Shown: positions 17,472 through 27,640, counted from the stretch's first letter. The stretch: 64,000 nt of DNA from Rubellimicrobium sp. (GCA_020852925.1 JADYZU010000020.1:62001-126000), one strand, 5' to 3'. Notes: a model not told the origin generated them from the letters alone. A program made the numbers and translations.

Positions 17472-19046
17472 TCACGCCCCGGACGCGGCCATGGCATCCC
17501 CCGGCACGAGGCTGAGCGCATCGCTGCGGGCGCTTTCGGAAAACTCGGCGCAGATGCGCCCCCCGGCAAGACAGGCGAACCGCGCGGCAAGGGCACGGCC
17601 GTCGCCCAGCCGGATCGTGCCGGCGATCTCTCGGCAGTCGCTGTCCATCGCGCCAAGATGGGCGACCTGTCCCCAGATCGGGCTGGGCGCGCTAGCCGAC
17701 CGCCAGCGCGCGATCTCCTGCCCGAGGGTGAGGTCAAGAAGCCGCCCGCCGGGAACCCCCCAGATCCCGGCATAGCGGGCGTTGCACAACATGAGGGTGC
17801 CGCCCGGCGAAAAGACCGCGATCGCCTGATCAAGCCGGTCAAGCAGCAGTTGCACCGTCTCCTGTTCAAGCCGGAACCGGCGGCTCAGCGAAATCTCGTC
17901 GCTGATGTCCTCGAACAGGAAGGCGAGTGCGCCGTCGGGATGCGGGCGGCCGCTGACCCGGTAGGTGCGGCCGCCGGGCAGCACCCAGTTCTCGCAATAG
18001 GAGCCCTTTTCCGCCTCGGCCTCCAGCGCGGCCACCTGTTCGCGCCAGCTTCGCCAGTTGCGGGGTTCGGGCAGCATCTGCATGTCGCGCAACCGGTCGA
18101 GGACGCTGTGCACATGCGGCCGTTGCAGCAGGAAATCCGCCCCGAGTCCGGTCAGATCGACCAGTGCGGGATTGAACAGCGCAAGGCGCCTTTGCCGGTC
18201 AAAGACCGCAAGCCCGGTCCTGAGATCGGCGAATGTCCGTGCCAGGGTCTGGACGAAGGTCTGCCGCGCCTCTTCGGCGGCGACCTTGGCGGTGGCGTCC
18301 ACGGCAAAGCATATCACCTCGGTGCCGCGCCGGATCCGGATGATGTCGAACCAGAGCGGCCCCGACAGCGGTCTGGACGCATCCGCCAGGCTGACCGACC
18401 GGCGAATCCGGGTGGCCTGTCCGTCATCCCCCGGATCGGGCAGATCCGCGAACAGGGGCGCGGGCGGCCATTCCGGCACCTGCCCCGGGGCAGGCGGGTT
18501 CACCCGGTCGGCAAGGGCGAGACTGGCCCGATTGGCCCAGGTGATCCGGCCCGTGCCGTCCTCCTTCCAGATCAGTTGGGGCGAGTCCTCTCCGATCGCG
18601 CGCAGGCAGCGCACCTCATCCTCGAGCAGGGCAAGGCGCAGGCGGTCATGCCCGCCATCAGCCGGCCCCCCGGCAATGGTCAACCGGGTAAAGCCGGCCC
18701 AGCGTTCGGCCAGGAGGCGTTCGCCCTCCTCGAGGCCGTCGATGGTGAATCCCCGGTCCCCCGCCAGATCGAGCGTCGGGCCAAGGGCGGGAAACCGTCG
18801 TTCGAGCAGGGCGATCATGGCAGCAAGGCTGCCGCCATCGGCATCGGGCAGGGGCAACAGCGCCGCGGCCGCCTCGGTCGCATCGACGAGATCCTCACCC
18901 TCGAACAACAGGACCGCCGGATCGCCCGATCCGGCCGGTCCGGTTGCACGGTTGCCGGCAAGGGCCGGCAGATGCGCGGCAATCACCACGATCGCCGCGA
19001 GCGAGGCAAGAATCAGAAGGGCCTGGTTCAGAATCTGGGCGGTCAT
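17472..19046 (-). CDS. PAS-domain protein, membrane-anchored, lacking a kinase domain
   Basis: A 524-residue protein with an N-terminal transmembrane helix (ILNQALLILASLAAIVVIAA) and several PAS-like repeats. ITWANRASLALAD, LALFNPALVDLTG and LMLCNARYAGIWG are typical PAS-core N-x-x-(F/A) segments; a PAC-like piece FLFEDIS follows the second. No H-box, HATPase, GGDEF or EAL segment is visible before the stop, although the closest architecture I know is that of sensor histidine kinases. It lies between the prrB sensor gene and tsaE on the same strand. It may be a degenerate sensor or a stand-alone ligand module; function unknown. Confidence 0.75.
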   Translation of the reverse strand: MTAQILNQALLILASLAAIVVIAAHLPALAGNRATGPAGSGDPAVLLFEGEDLVDATEAAAALLPLPDADGGSLAAMIALLERRFPALGPTLDLAGDRGFTIDGLEEGERLLAERWAGFTRLTIAGGPADGGHDRLRLALLEDEVRCLRAIGEDSPQLIWKEDGTGRITWANRASLALADRVNPPAPGQVPEWPPAPLFADLPDPGDDGQATRIRRSVSLADASRPLSGPLWFDIIRIRRGTEVICFAVDATAKVAAEEARQTFVQTLARTFADLRTGLAVFDRQRRLALFNPALVDLTGLGADFLLQRPHVHSVLDRLRDMQMLPEPRNWRSWREQVAALEAEAEKGSYCENWVLPGGRTYRVSGRPHPDGALAFLFEDISDEISLSRRFRLEQETVQLLLDRLDQAIAVFSPGGTLMLCNARYAGIWGVPGGRLLDLTLGQEIARWRSASAPSPIWGQVAHLGAMDSDCREIAGTIRLGDGRALAARFACLAGGRICAEFSESARSDALSLVPGDAMAASGA

Positions 19047-19125
19047 GACAGCCGGAGCATGGCGGGTTCACGCCTTTCTCCCACGCCAGGATTAACGGCA
19101 GGTTAATCCACCCCGGCCCCGGCCA

Positions 19126-20460
19126 TCATTCCTCGATCCGGGGATTGGCGCCCAGCGCGCCCGTGGCCGCAAGAATCCGCTCGGCCGGCCAGTCGACCTG
19201 CACGATGGCACCGTCACCGTTCGCGAAATCAAGCCGCGCGCCCGACCGTTCAAGCAGCGTCTTGGCGATGAACAGGCCAAGTCCCATCCCTTCGTATTCG
19301 GGGCGCGCCCCGGCCGATTCCCGGCGGCGGCCGTGCACGAAGGGGTCGCCGATGCGCGACAGGACATGCGGCGGAAACCCCGGTCCGTCGTCGACGATCC
19401 GGACCGAAAGGCGCGCCTCGCTCCAGCTCAGTTCGATGGCGACCCGCGCCACCGAGAAATCGACGGCATTCTGCACGAGGTTGCGCAACCCGTGGATGAT
19501 CTCGGGCCGGCGCTGGATCACCGGCTGGTTTCCGGGCGTCGCCACCAGAACCGAAACCTCGCGCCCGCGGCCCAGATGCGGCTCGGCCGCCTCGCGCAGG
19601 ACGGTCTCGAACGGGGCGCCACGCAGATGCAGGTCGTCCTTGCCCTCGCGCCCCATGGACCGCAGGATATCGCGGCACCGGTCGGCCTGGGCACGGATCA
19701 GCACCGCATCGTCGTAGAGATCGACGAGATCCCCGCGCCCGCGCAGCACATCCACCAGTTCCGACGAGGCCAGCTTGATTGTGGCAAGCGGCGTGCCGAG
19801 TTCATGCGCCGCCGCCGCGACGACACCGCCCAGAGCGGTCAGTTGCTGTTCGCGCGCCAGCGCCAGCTGCGTGACCGCAAGTGCCTCGCGCATCTCGCGG
19901 ATCTCGGTCGCGACCTGTCGTGCATAGATGGCGAGGAACAGCACCCCGATGATGAGGGCAAGCCAGAATCCGAAACGGAACAGGCCGGGCAGTTCGAGGA
20001 CGACGCCCCCGCTGTCGCGGATCGGCAGGCTCCAGAGGCCGATGGCACTCACCATCGCCAGCGACATGAGCGCAAGTCCAACCGTGTTGCGCAGCGGCAG
20101 GATCGTGGCCGCGATCGTGACCGGCGCAAGCAGCAGGAGTGCGAACGGATTGTTCAGCCCGCCGGTGAAGGACAGAAGCAGGCCAAGCTGGACCACGTCG
20201 AAGGCAAGCATCAGCGTCGCGACGCGCTCGCTCATCCTGCGGGTCGGCGGGGTGAGCAGCGTCACCGCCATATTGGCGATCACCGAGGCCGCGATCGCGA
20301 TCGAGGCCAAGCCATAGTCGAGAGTCAGGCCGAAGATCCAGATCGCCCCCGCGACCGCCAGCGACTGGCCGAGAACCGCGGCCCAGCGCACGAACACGAG
20401 GGTGCGAAGGCGCAGCCAGGCGCCGTGATGCACTTCGGTGGGAAACCCGGGAAACGACAC
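19126..20460 (-). CDS. prrB: Redox-responsive sensor histidine kinase RegB/PrrB
   Basis: A membrane histidine kinase of 444 residues, the global redox sensor of Rhodobacterales that phosphorylates RegA/PrrA when oxygen is low. Six hydrophobic segments span about residues 20-180; the ubiquinone-site motif GGLNNPF is at 100-106; the phospho-acceptor H-box AHELGTPLA has His219; the redox-active cysteine is Cys262 in DRCRDILRSMG; the HATPase ends with DDGPGFP and GMGLGLFIAKTLL. I choose GTG 20460; the in-frame ATG at 20526 would leave 12 bases before the divergent senC. Divergence from senC-prrA matches Rhodobacter. Confidence 0.93.
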   Translation of the reverse strand: MSFPGFPTEVHHGAWLRLRTLVFVRWAAVLGQSLAVAGAIWIFGLTLDYGLASIAIAASVIANMAVTLLTPPTRRMSERVATLMLAFDVVQLGLLLSFTGGLNNPFALLLLAPVTIAATILPLRNTVGLALMSLAMVSAIGLWSLPIRDSGGVVLELPGLFRFGFWLALIIGVLFLAIYARQVATEIREMREALAVTQLALAREQQLTALGGVVAAAAHELGTPLATIKLASSELVDVLRGRGDLVDLYDDAVLIRAQADRCRDILRSMGREGKDDLHLRGAPFETVLREAAEPHLGRGREVSVLVATPGNQPVIQRRPEIIHGLRNLVQNAVDFSVARVAIELSWSEARLSVRIVDDGPGFPPHVLSRIGDPFVHGRRRESAGARPEYEGMGLGLFIAKTLLERSGARLDFANGDGAIVQVDWPAERILAATGALGANPRIEE

Positions 20461-20538
20461 GATGCGACATCCGCTTTGCACGTTCGGCGCGACGTTGATA
20501 AGAGCCAAGGCCGAACGGATCAACATCGGGGTGCGATC

Positions 20539-21165
20539 ATGGTGCGCAGCGGAACATGGGCGGTGGCCGGGGGTGTTGTCCTGGGCCTTGGCGTCATCGC
20601 GACCGTGGCCATGGTGACTCTGGGCCGCGGGCCGGGGCCCTCGGCCTGCCGGCAGGGGGCGACCGCGGGCGACATCGGCGGGCCCTTCACCCTGATCGAC
20701 GAGGACGGGCGCACCGTGACCGATGCCGATGTCATCACCGCGCCGACGATCGTCTATTTCGGCTATACGTTCTGCCCCGATGTCTGCCCGACTGACAGCG
20801 CCCGCAATGCCTTTGCGCTCGAGGATCTCGAGGCGCGGGGAATCATCGCGAACGCCCTCTTCATCAGCATCGACCCCGCGCGCGACACGCCCGAGGTGGT
20901 CAAGGCATTCACCGCCGGATTTCATGAGCGGATGCTGGGCCTGACCGGCAGCGAGGAACAGGTCGCCGCCGCCGCGCGGGCCTATCGGGCGTTCTATCAG
21001 AAGGACGATTCCGGCGACCCGGACTACTACCTGATGAACCATTCGACCTATTCCTACCTGACGATGCCCGGCACCGGATTCGCGGATTTCTTCACCCGAG
21101 AGACCACGCCCGAGGAGATGGCCGACCGTGTTGCCTGCTTCACCGAAGAGGCCGGCCTGAATTGA
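20539..21165 (+). CDS. senC: SCO1/SenC/PrrC family copper protein
   Basis: A 208-residue membrane-anchored thioredoxin-like protein that delivers copper to cytochrome c oxidase and, in Rhodobacter, affects RegB/PrrB signalling. An N-terminal helix (about 8-27) is followed by the metal site: Cys79 and Cys83 in FCPDVCP, and His168 in MNHSTY. It lies between the divergent prrB and prrA, 51 bases before the latter. ATG 20539 places the anchor directly at the N-terminus. Confidence 0.93.
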   Translation: MVRSGTWAVAGGVVLGLGVIATVAMVTLGRGPGPSACRQGATAGDIGGPFTLIDEDGRTVTDADVITAPTIVYFGYTFCPDVCPTDSARNAFALEDLEARGIIANALFISIDPARDTPEVVKAFTAGFHERMLGLTGSEEQVAAAARAYRAFYQKDDSGDPDYYLMNHSTYSYLTMPGTGFADFFTRETTPEEMADRVACFTEEAGLN

Positions 21166-21216
21166 CCGCAGCGGATCGGCTGGTTACGCTTGCCGGCAAG
21201 GACTGAGAGGACTGCA

Positions 21217-21768
21217 ATGGAAGGTGACGCGCCGGACCTGGGCAAGGACCGCAGCCTGCTTCTTGTCGATGACGACGACGCCTTTCTCAAGCGGCTGGCC
21301 CGCGCGATGGAACGGCGCGGCTTCGAGGTGCTGACGGCGGCAACCGTGGCCGAGGGCAGGGCGGTCGCCGCCTCGCGCCCCACGGCCTATGCGGTAGTCG
21401 ACCTGCGGCTGGAGGACGGCAACGGGCTCGATGTGGTGGAAACCCTGCGCGACCACCGCCCGGATGCCCGGATCGTGGTGCTGACCGGCTATGGCGCCAT
21501 CGCCACCGCGGTGGCCGCGGTCAAGATGGGTGCGATCGACTATCTGTCGAAACCAGCCGACGCCGATGACGTGACCAACGCCCTGCTCGCGCGCAAGTCG
21601 GCCATGCCGACTCCGTCCGAAAACCCGATGAGCGCCGATCGCGTGCGGTGGGAACATATCCAGCGGGTCTACGAAATGTGCGACCGCAACGTGAGCGAGA
21701 CCGCGCGCCGCCTTTCGATGCACCGGCGCACGCTTCAGCGCATCCTTGCCAAGCGCAGTCCGCGCTGA
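21217..21768 (+). CDS. prrA: Redox response regulator RegA/PrrA
   Basis: A 183-residue response regulator: receiver domain with LLVDDDD (15-21) and phospho-acceptor Asp62 in VDLRLEDG, conserved Lys in YLSKPAD, a linker, then a Fis-type HTH (NVSETARRLSMHRRTLQRIL). In relatives it controls photosynthesis, respiration, nitrogen and carbon fixation genes. ATG 21217 gives the family length; an in-frame GTG-type extension upstream is not conserved. Partner of the prrB kinase. Confidence 0.95.
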   Translation: MEGDAPDLGKDRSLLLVDDDDAFLKRLARAMERRGFEVLTAATVAEGRAVAASRPTAYAVVDLRLEDGNGLDVVETLRDHRPDARIVVLTGYGAIATAVAAVKMGAIDYLSKPADADDVTNALLARKSAMPTPSENPMSADRVRWEHIQRVYEMCDRNVSETARRLSMHRRTLQRILAKRSPR

Positions 21769-21893
21769 CGGCTCCACGCCGGCGTGATCCGGGCCGGCGT
21801 GATCCGGACTGATCCAGCGGAGCGCGCGCTGGTCGCGCGCGCATTCCTTTCCTCTCGGGATTGCGCAGGCAATCCCTCGGGCGGCCTCCGGCG
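21769..21893. other. Intergenic sequence 3' of prrA
   Basis: Contains a short tandem CCGGCGTGATCCGG (two copies near 21778-21806) that could be a weak repeat. No gene or promoter is evident. Confidence 0.3.
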
Positions 21894-21982
21894 GGGGTAT
21901 TTGGGGCAAAGATGAAAGAGGCCCCTTCATCTTTGCCCCAAATACCCCGGGGGAGTCCCGAAGGGACGGGGGCGGAGCCCCC
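21894..21982. repeat. Large palindromic intergenic repeat, possible bidirectional terminator
   Basis: A perfect 23-bp inverted repeat, left arm 21894-21916 and right arm 21926-21948 (core TTTGGGGCAAAGATGAA and its complement), with a 9-base loop. Two smaller hairpins follow: GTCCC/GGGAC (21955-21959, 21963-21967) and GGGGGC/GCCCCC (21968-21973, 21977-21982). It separates the convergent prrA and HD-domain genes, so transcription from either side would form the structure. From memory, similar sequences are scattered in Rhodobacteraceae intergenic DNA; a degenerate copy is at 7916-7970. Confidence 0.85.
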
Positions 21983-21989
21983 TTCGCGC

Positions 21990-22595
21990 TCAGATGACGG
22001 ACAGGATCCTGTGGTGCCGGGAAAGGAAATCCGCCCGCACCTCGACCGGGGGGCGCGGGCGGATGGTCATGCCTGCGGCAATCCCTGGATCTGGCCGCCC
22101 GAAGATGCGGTCGGCCTCGTCGCGGGCAAAGCCGGCGATCTGCACCGCCTCGAGCCAGGCCGAGATCCGGTCGGCCTGCTTGATCGCGCGGCGCACTTCG
22201 GTGGGGATCTGGGCGGGCAGTCCGAAGCGCAGGTGGATCGCCGCGGCCAGGCGGGCGTCGAGATCGCCGTAACCCGGGCCGATCGCCGCCTTCACCGGCG
22301 AGATCATGTCGCCGATCACATATTCGGGTGCGTCGTGCAGCAGCGCGGCCAAGCGCCATTTCGGGTTGGCGGCGGGCTGGCGGAGCGAGAAGATCTCTTC
22401 GACCAGAAGCGAGTGTTCGGCCACGGAATAGGGGTGGTCTCCGATCGTCTGTCCGTTCCAGCGCGCGACAAAGGCCAGGCCATGGGCGATGTCCTCGATC
22501 TCGATGTCGAGCGGGGTCGGATCGAGGAGGTCGAGCCGCCTTCCCGAAAGCATCCTCTGCCACGCCCGCGTCTGCCGCATGTCCCGCCCCGCCAT
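21990..22595 (-). CDS. HD-domain phosphohydrolase (YfbR-like)
   Basis: A 201-residue metal-dependent phosphohydrolase. The HD pattern is present: His54, His61 (SVAEHSLLV) and the HD pair at 87-88 (LLHDAPEY), with a further conserved Asp later. Relatives include the 5'-nucleotidase YfbR, which dephosphorylates deoxyribonucleoside monophosphates; substrate is not predictable here. A start five residues later at 22580 is also possible. It diverges from ahcY with a 60-base gap. Confidence 0.85.
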   Translation of the reverse strand: MAGRDMRQTRAWQRMLSGRRLDLLDPTPLDIEIEDIAHGLAFVARWNGQTIGDHPYSVAEHSLLVEEIFSLRQPAANPKWRLAALLHDAPEYVIGDMISPVKAAIGPGYGDLDARLAAAIHLRFGLPAQIPTEVRRAIKQADRISAWLEAVQIAGFARDEADRIFGRPDPGIAAGMTIRPRPPVEVRADFLSRHHRILSVI

Positions 22596-22655
22596 TGCCG
22601 CACTCTGGCGGTCCTGCTATCCCACCCGAGCGTCACGGGATCAAGGAGTCGACGG
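22596..22655. promoter_or_regulatory. Divergent region between the HD gene and ahcY
   Basis: Sixty bases must hold the ahcY promoter or part of it. The only clear element is a Shine-Dalgarno AAGGAG at 22643-22648, seven bases before the ahcY ATG. The region is too short for a full SAH or SAM riboswitch and shows none. Confidence 0.5.
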
Positions 22656-24056
22656 ATGGCCGGGGAACATGTTGTCAGGGACATCGCGCTGGCCGGTTTC
22701 GGTCGCAAGGAGATCGAGATCGCCGAGACCGAGATGCCGGGCCTCATGGCGCTTCGCGCGGAATATGGCGCCGCCGCGCCGCTGAAGGGGGCGCGCATTG
22801 CCGGCAGCCTGCACATGACGATCCAGACGGCCGTGCTGATCGAGACCCTGGTCGCGCTCGGGGCGGATGTGCGCTGGGCCTCGTGCAACATCTTCTCGAC
22901 CCAGGACCATGCCGCCGCGGCCATTGCCGCGGCCGGCGTGCCCGTCTTTGCCGTGAAGGGTGAGACGCTCGAGGAATACTGGGCCTATACCGACCGGATC
23001 TTTGCCTTCGGGGGTGCGGACGGTACCGCGAACATGATCCTCGACGATGGCGGGGATGCGACGCTTTATGTCCTGCTTGGCGCCCGGGTCGAGGCGGGAG
23101 AGACCGATCTGATCGCCGTGCCCACCAGCGACGAGGAGGTTGCCCTGTTCGCGCAGATCCGCGCGCGCATGGCGGCCAGTCCGGGCTGGTTCACGCGGCA
23201 GCGCGACGCGATCCGCGGCGTTTCCGAGGAAACGACGACCGGGGTGAAGCGGCTTTATGCGCTGCACAAGGAGGGGCGGTTGCCTTTCCCGGCAATCAAC
23301 GTCAACGATTCCGTCACCAAGTCGAAGTTCGACAACAAGTATGGCTGCAAGGAATCGCTGGTCGACGGCATTCGCCGCGCCACCGACACGATGATGGCGG
23401 GCAAGGTCGCGGTGGTCTGCGGCTATGGCGATGTCGGCAAGGGTTCGGCCGCCTCGCTCAAGGGGGCGGGCGCGCGGGTGATCGTCACCGAGATCGACCC
23501 GATCTGTGCGCTTCAGGCGGCAATGGACGGGTTCCAGGTCACCACTCTCGAGGATGTGGTCGACACCGCCGACATCTTTGTCACCACTACCGGCAACCGC
23601 GACGTGATCCGCATCGAGCACATGCGCCTGATGAAGGACATGGCGATCGTCGGCAACATCGGCCATTTCGACAACGAAATCCAGGTCGCCAGCCTGCGCA
23701 ACCACAAGTGGACGAAGATCAAGGACCAGGTGGACATGATCGAGATGCCCTCGGGCAACCGCATCATCCTTCTGTCCGAGGGCCGGCTTCTCAACCTTGG
23801 CAATGCCACCGGGCATCCGTCCTTTGTCATGTCGGCCTCGTTCTCGAACCAGGTTCTGGCGCAGATCGAGCTGTGGACCAGGGCGGACGCCTATCCTCCC
23901 GGGGTCTACATCCTGCCCAAGGCGCTGGACGAGAAGGTGGCGCGGCTGCATCTGGCCCGCATCGGGGTGAAGCTGACCGAACTCAGGCGCGAGCAGGCCG
24001 ATTACATCGGCGTCACCGTCGCCGGCCCGTTCAAGCCGGAGCATTACCGCTACTGA
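22656..24056 (+). CDS. ahcY: Adenosylhomocysteinase
   Basis: A 466-residue NAD-dependent hydrolase that splits S-adenosylhomocysteine into adenosine and homocysteine, relieving product inhibition of methyltransferases. Landmarks: [14 protein letters not shown], the [16 protein letters not shown] substrate segment, the nucleotide loop [10 protein letters not shown], and the C-terminal KPEHYRY, typical of the enzyme. The start is set by an AAGGAG ribosome site. Confidence 0.98.
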   Translation: MAGEHVVRDIALAGFGRKEIEIAETEMPGLMALRAEYGAAAPLKGARIAGSLHMTIQTAVLIETLVALGADVRWASCNIFSTQDHAAAAIAAAGVPVFAVKGETLEEYWAYTDRIFAFGGADGTANMILDDGGDATLYVLLGARVEAGETDLIAVPTSDEEVALFAQIRARMAASPGWFTRQRDAIRGVSEETTTGVKRLYALHKEGRLPFPAINVNDSVTKSKFDNKYGCKESLVDGIRRATDTMMAGKVAVVCGYGDVGKGSAASLKGAGARVIVTEIDPICALQAAMDGFQVTTLEDVVDTADIFVTTTGNRDVIRIEHMRLMKDMAIVGNIGHFDNEIQVASLRNHKWTKIKDQVDMIEMPSGNRIILLSEGRLLNLGNATGHPSFVMSASFSNQVLAQIELWTRADAYPPGVYILPKALDEKVARLHLARIGVKLTELRREQADYIGVTVAGPFKPEHYRY

Positions 24057-24064
24057 CCGGGGCA

Positions 24065-24084
24065 GGGCGGACCTGCCGCCCTTT
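24065..24084 (+). terminator. Probable ahcY terminator
   Basis: Stem GGGCGG (24065-24070) and CCGCCC (24076-24081), five-base loop, followed by TTTCG. The T-run is short, so strength is uncertain. Confidence 0.45.
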
Positions 24085-24222
24085 CGATCCGTTACGGACA
24101 AGTGACGGTCCGTCAGGATCGGATTTTCCCCGCTCTTTGGGCTTTACCCACTGGCATCGGTCCTCTTTACTGGCGGCCGATCGCGGCAAAGGCCGCGCAA
24201 GGCTGCCACAGAGGGGGACGGA

Positions 24223-24564
24223 ATGGGCAAGCGGGACGATCTCATCGCGAAATACGCCGATGACCTGAGGAACAAGCTGAAGGTCGAGCCGGACATGGCG
24301 CTGCTGACCAAGGTCACGATCGGCTGCGGGCCGGCGATCTACAGTGCCGATTCCGAGACGGTCGCGGCCAGTGATCCGTCGGAACTCGACACGGTGAAGA
24401 AGAACTTCCTGATCCGCAAGCTGGGCCTTGCCGAGGGGCCGGCACTCGACGCGGCGCTGGCTTCGGTGATCGAGGCCTATGGCCGGTCCGAGCGCAACAA
24501 GTATCGCGCGGTCATCTACTATCTCCTGACCCGTCACTTCCGCAAGGAAGCGGTCTACGGCTGA
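24223..24564 (+). CDS. DUF2853 family protein
   Basis: A 113-residue soluble, charged, helical protein matching the DUF2853 family as I recognise it. It begins GKRDDLIAKYADDLR and ends with YYLLTRHFRKEAVYG. No catalytic motif, signal peptide or membrane segment is visible. A GGGGGACGGA ribosome-site-like stretch precedes the ATG. Function is unknown; it appears to be a single-gene unit between ahcY and the MFS gene. Confidence 0.8.
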   Translation: MGKRDDLIAKYADDLRNKLKVEPDMALLTKVTIGCGPAIYSADSETVAASDPSELDTVKKNFLIRKLGLAEGPALDAALASVIEAYGRSERNKYRAVIYYLLTRHFRKEAVYG

Positions 24565-24627
24565 TCGCCGCCTGTTGCCATTCCCGGCGCTGCGCGCAAA
24601 GTTGCGCCGCAACCAGCGACGGACATC

Positions 24628-25824
24628 ATGACGACTCAGATTGACTCGGGGCGCAGCATCGACACGACGGTGCTGCCGATCATCCTTGCGGTGTCCTTCG
24701 GGCATTTCCTCAACGATCTGATGCAGTCGCTGATCCCGGCAGCCTATCCGCTGCTGAAGGAGAACATGGGGCTGACCTTCGCGCAGATCGGTCTGATCAC
24801 CATGGTCTTTCAGGGAACCGCCTCGATCCTCCAGCCGGTGGTGGGGCGGTTCACCGATCGCAGGCCGCTGCCCTTTGCGATGGCGGCGGGCATGGCCTCG
24901 ACCGGCTCCGGCCTGATCGTTCTGGCCTGGACGACCAGTTATCCGGTCACGCTGGCGGCGGTGGCGCTGATCGGGCTGGGGTCGGCCATCTTTCATCCCG
25001 AGGCTTCGCGAATCGCGCGTCTGGCCGCGGGGATGCGGCCGGGGTTCGCGCAATCGCTGTTCCAGGTGGGCGGCAACAGCGGTTCGGCACTCGGACCGCT
25101 GGCCGCGGCCTTTGTCGTCATGGCGCGCGGACAGGTCTCGATCCAGTATTTCGCCGCCGTGGCCGGCCTCGCCATGCTGGTGCTCTGGGGGGTCGGCCGC
25201 TGGTATGTGGCAGAGGGCAGTCACCGCGCCGTCGCGCGCATGTCCCGCGCGCGCGATGTTGCGGCACTGCCGCCGCGCACCGTGCGGCTGGCGATGTTCC
25301 TGCTGATCGTGCTGATGTTCTCCAAGATGATCTATTCGGTGTCGTTCTCGAGCTACTACACCTTCTACCTGATCGAGAGGTTCGGCCTTACCATCGACCA
25401 GTCGCAACTGTGCCTGTTCATCTTTCTGGTGGCGGTCGCCGCGGGCACGGTGATCGGCGGGCCGATCGGTGACCGGATCGGACGGCGCCGGGTGATCCTG
25501 TGGTCGATCCTCGGAATCCTGCCGCTTACCCTTGTCCTGCCGTGGTTGCCGCTGATTCCGAACGTGATTGTGGCCTCGCTGGCGGGGCTGGTGCTTGCCT
25601 CGGCCTTTCCGGCGATGGTGGTCTATGCCCAGGATCTCATGCCGCGGAATACCGGCATGGTGGCGGGGCTGCTGTTCGGTCTGGCCTTCGGCATGGCGGC
25701 AATCGGGGCGGCGGCGCTGGGCGTGCTGGCGGACATGTGGGGAATCACCACGGTCTACATGATCTGCGCCTTCCTGCCGGCGCTTGGCCTGGCCGGGTTC
25801 TTTCTGCCCGATCCGCGCAACTGA
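24628..25824 (+). CDS. MFS transporter, fosmidomycin-resistance (Fsr) type
   Basis: A 398-residue major facilitator with about 12 hydrophobic segments. The N-terminus (SFGHFLNDLMQSLIPA, YPLLKENMGLTFAQIG) and GRFTDRR between helices 2 and 3 match the Fsr branch, whose named member exports fosmidomycin. GDRIGRRRV is the matching loop in the second half. Natural substrate unknown. No linked regulator. It stands 63 bases after the DUF2853 gene and may be cotranscribed. Confidence 0.85.
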   Translation: MTTQIDSGRSIDTTVLPIILAVSFGHFLNDLMQSLIPAAYPLLKENMGLTFAQIGLITMVFQGTASILQPVVGRFTDRRPLPFAMAAGMASTGSGLIVLAWTTSYPVTLAAVALIGLGSAIFHPEASRIARLAAGMRPGFAQSLFQVGGNSGSALGPLAAAFVVMARGQVSIQYFAAVAGLAMLVLWGVGRWYVAEGSHRAVARMSRARDVAALPPRTVRLAMFLLIVLMFSKMIYSVSFSSYYTFYLIERFGLTIDQSQLCLFIFLVAVAAGTVIGGPIGDRIGRRRVILWSILGILPLTLVLPWLPLIPNVIVASLAGLVLASAFPAMVVYAQDLMPRNTGMVAGLLFGLAFGMAAIGAAALGVLADMWGITTVYMICAFLPALGLAGFFLPDPRN

Positions 25825-25952
25825 CGGCCGACAGGTCGATTCAAATGCCCGGCACTTGATGTCTGGAGCAGGCGCGCGCCCCATGCTATCCATGACCCAA
25901 CGGCCAGGAGGGCCCTTCATCGGTTGCGTCGCGTGTGGGAGCGCGGGGTGAG

Positions 25953-25987
25953 CGGGGGGCCTCCGGCGACTGGTCGCGGGCCCCCCG
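25953..25987. terminator. Stem-loop between the MFS and EVE genes
   Basis: Nine-bp stem CGGGGGGCC (25953-25961) and GGCCCCCCG (25979-25987); inside the loop a second stem GCGAC/GTCGC (25966-25970, 25973-25977). It lies between convergent genes and could end either transcript, but there is no T-run. The rest of the gap (25825-25952) shows no gene. Confidence 0.5.
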
Positions 25988-25995
25988 AATTCCGG

Positions 25996-26421
25996 TCAGA
26001 CCGCGGGATCGACCCCGCCCAGCGCGCAGATGATGCGCCATTCCCCGTCCCCGACCGGCTGCACCGACAGGCGCGAATTGCGCACAAGGACCATGTCCGC
26101 CAGTTCCGGAACACCCTTGATCTCTTCCAGCGTGACCGGGCGCGCGAAGGGCGCCACCGCGCGCAGATCGACGCATTCCCAGCGCGGATCCGCACTGGTC
26201 GAATCGGGATGCGCGGGGGCGATCACCTCGACCACGCCCACGATCTCAAGGCCGGTGCGCGAATGGTAGAAGAACCCGCGTTCCCCCACCTGCATCGTCC
26301 GCATGTTGTTGCGCGCCTGATAGTTGCGCACGCCGTCCCATTCCTCGCCGGCGGCACCCCTGCCCACGAGGGCGTCCCAGGAAAAGACATCCGGTTCGGA
26401 CTTGAACAGCCAGTGCGCCAT
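25996..26421 (-). CDS. EVE domain protein
   Basis: A 141-residue EVE (PUA-like) domain of the THYN1 type. HWLFKSEPDVFSW at the N-terminus, WDGVRNYQARNN, and GFFYHS are the family landmarks. EVE domains are related to YTH and are thought to bind modified nucleic-acid bases; some occur beside restriction systems, but none is present here. The gene is one base downstream of the YciI-like gene on the same strand, at the end of a tsaD-gpsA-yciI-eve run. Confidence 0.88.
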   Translation of the reverse strand: MAHWLFKSEPDVFSWDALVGRGAAGEEWDGVRNYQARNNMRTMQVGERGFFYHSRTGLEIVGVVEVIAPAHPDSTSADPRWECVDLRAVAPFARPVTLEEIKGVPELADMVLVRNSRLSVQPVGDGEWRIICALGGVDPAV

Positions 26422-26422
26422 C

Positions 26423-26695
26423 TCAGATCACCTTCTTCCATTCCTCGATCCGCACCTTGGCGAACAGTCCGGCCAGCGCATAGGGATCACGGGCGGCCCA
26501 ATCCTCGGCGGCGGCGCGGTCGGCCACATCGAGGATGAGCAGCGATCCGCACATCTGCCCCGCCGCGTCCAGGAACGGCCCGGCCTGAAGCACGACGCCG
26601 GTGTCGCGCACATGGGCCAGATGCGCCTCGCGCGTGGCCAGTCGGGTGGGCAGGTGATCGGCCTTGTCGGTGCAGATCAGGGCGAAAAGCGGCAT
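26423..26695 (-). CDS. YciI-like protein
   Basis: A 90-residue ferredoxin-like-fold protein of the YciI family (MPLFALICTDKADH, then RDTGVVLQAGPFLDAAG and DPYALAGLF). Members are small homodimers with a conserved His/Asp pair; the activity of most is unknown. It abuts gpsA with no gap (gpsA stop at 26696-26698). Confidence 0.85.
   Translation of the reverse strand: MPLFALICTDKADHLPTRLATREAHLAHVRDTGVVLQAGPFLDAAGQMCGSLLILDVADRAAAEDWAARDPYALAGLFAKVRIEEWKKVI

Positions 26696-27636
<941 letters not shown>

Positions 27637-27640
<4 letters not shown>

Noticed and set aside
22596-22655. SAH or SAM riboswitch upstream of ahcY
   Set aside because: Only 60 bases, no conserved pairing pattern seen; just a ribosome site.
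25996-26421. EVE protein as part of a restriction or defence island
   Set aside because: Neighbours are gpsA, tsaD, YciI-like and an exporter; no methyltransferase or nuclease beside it.
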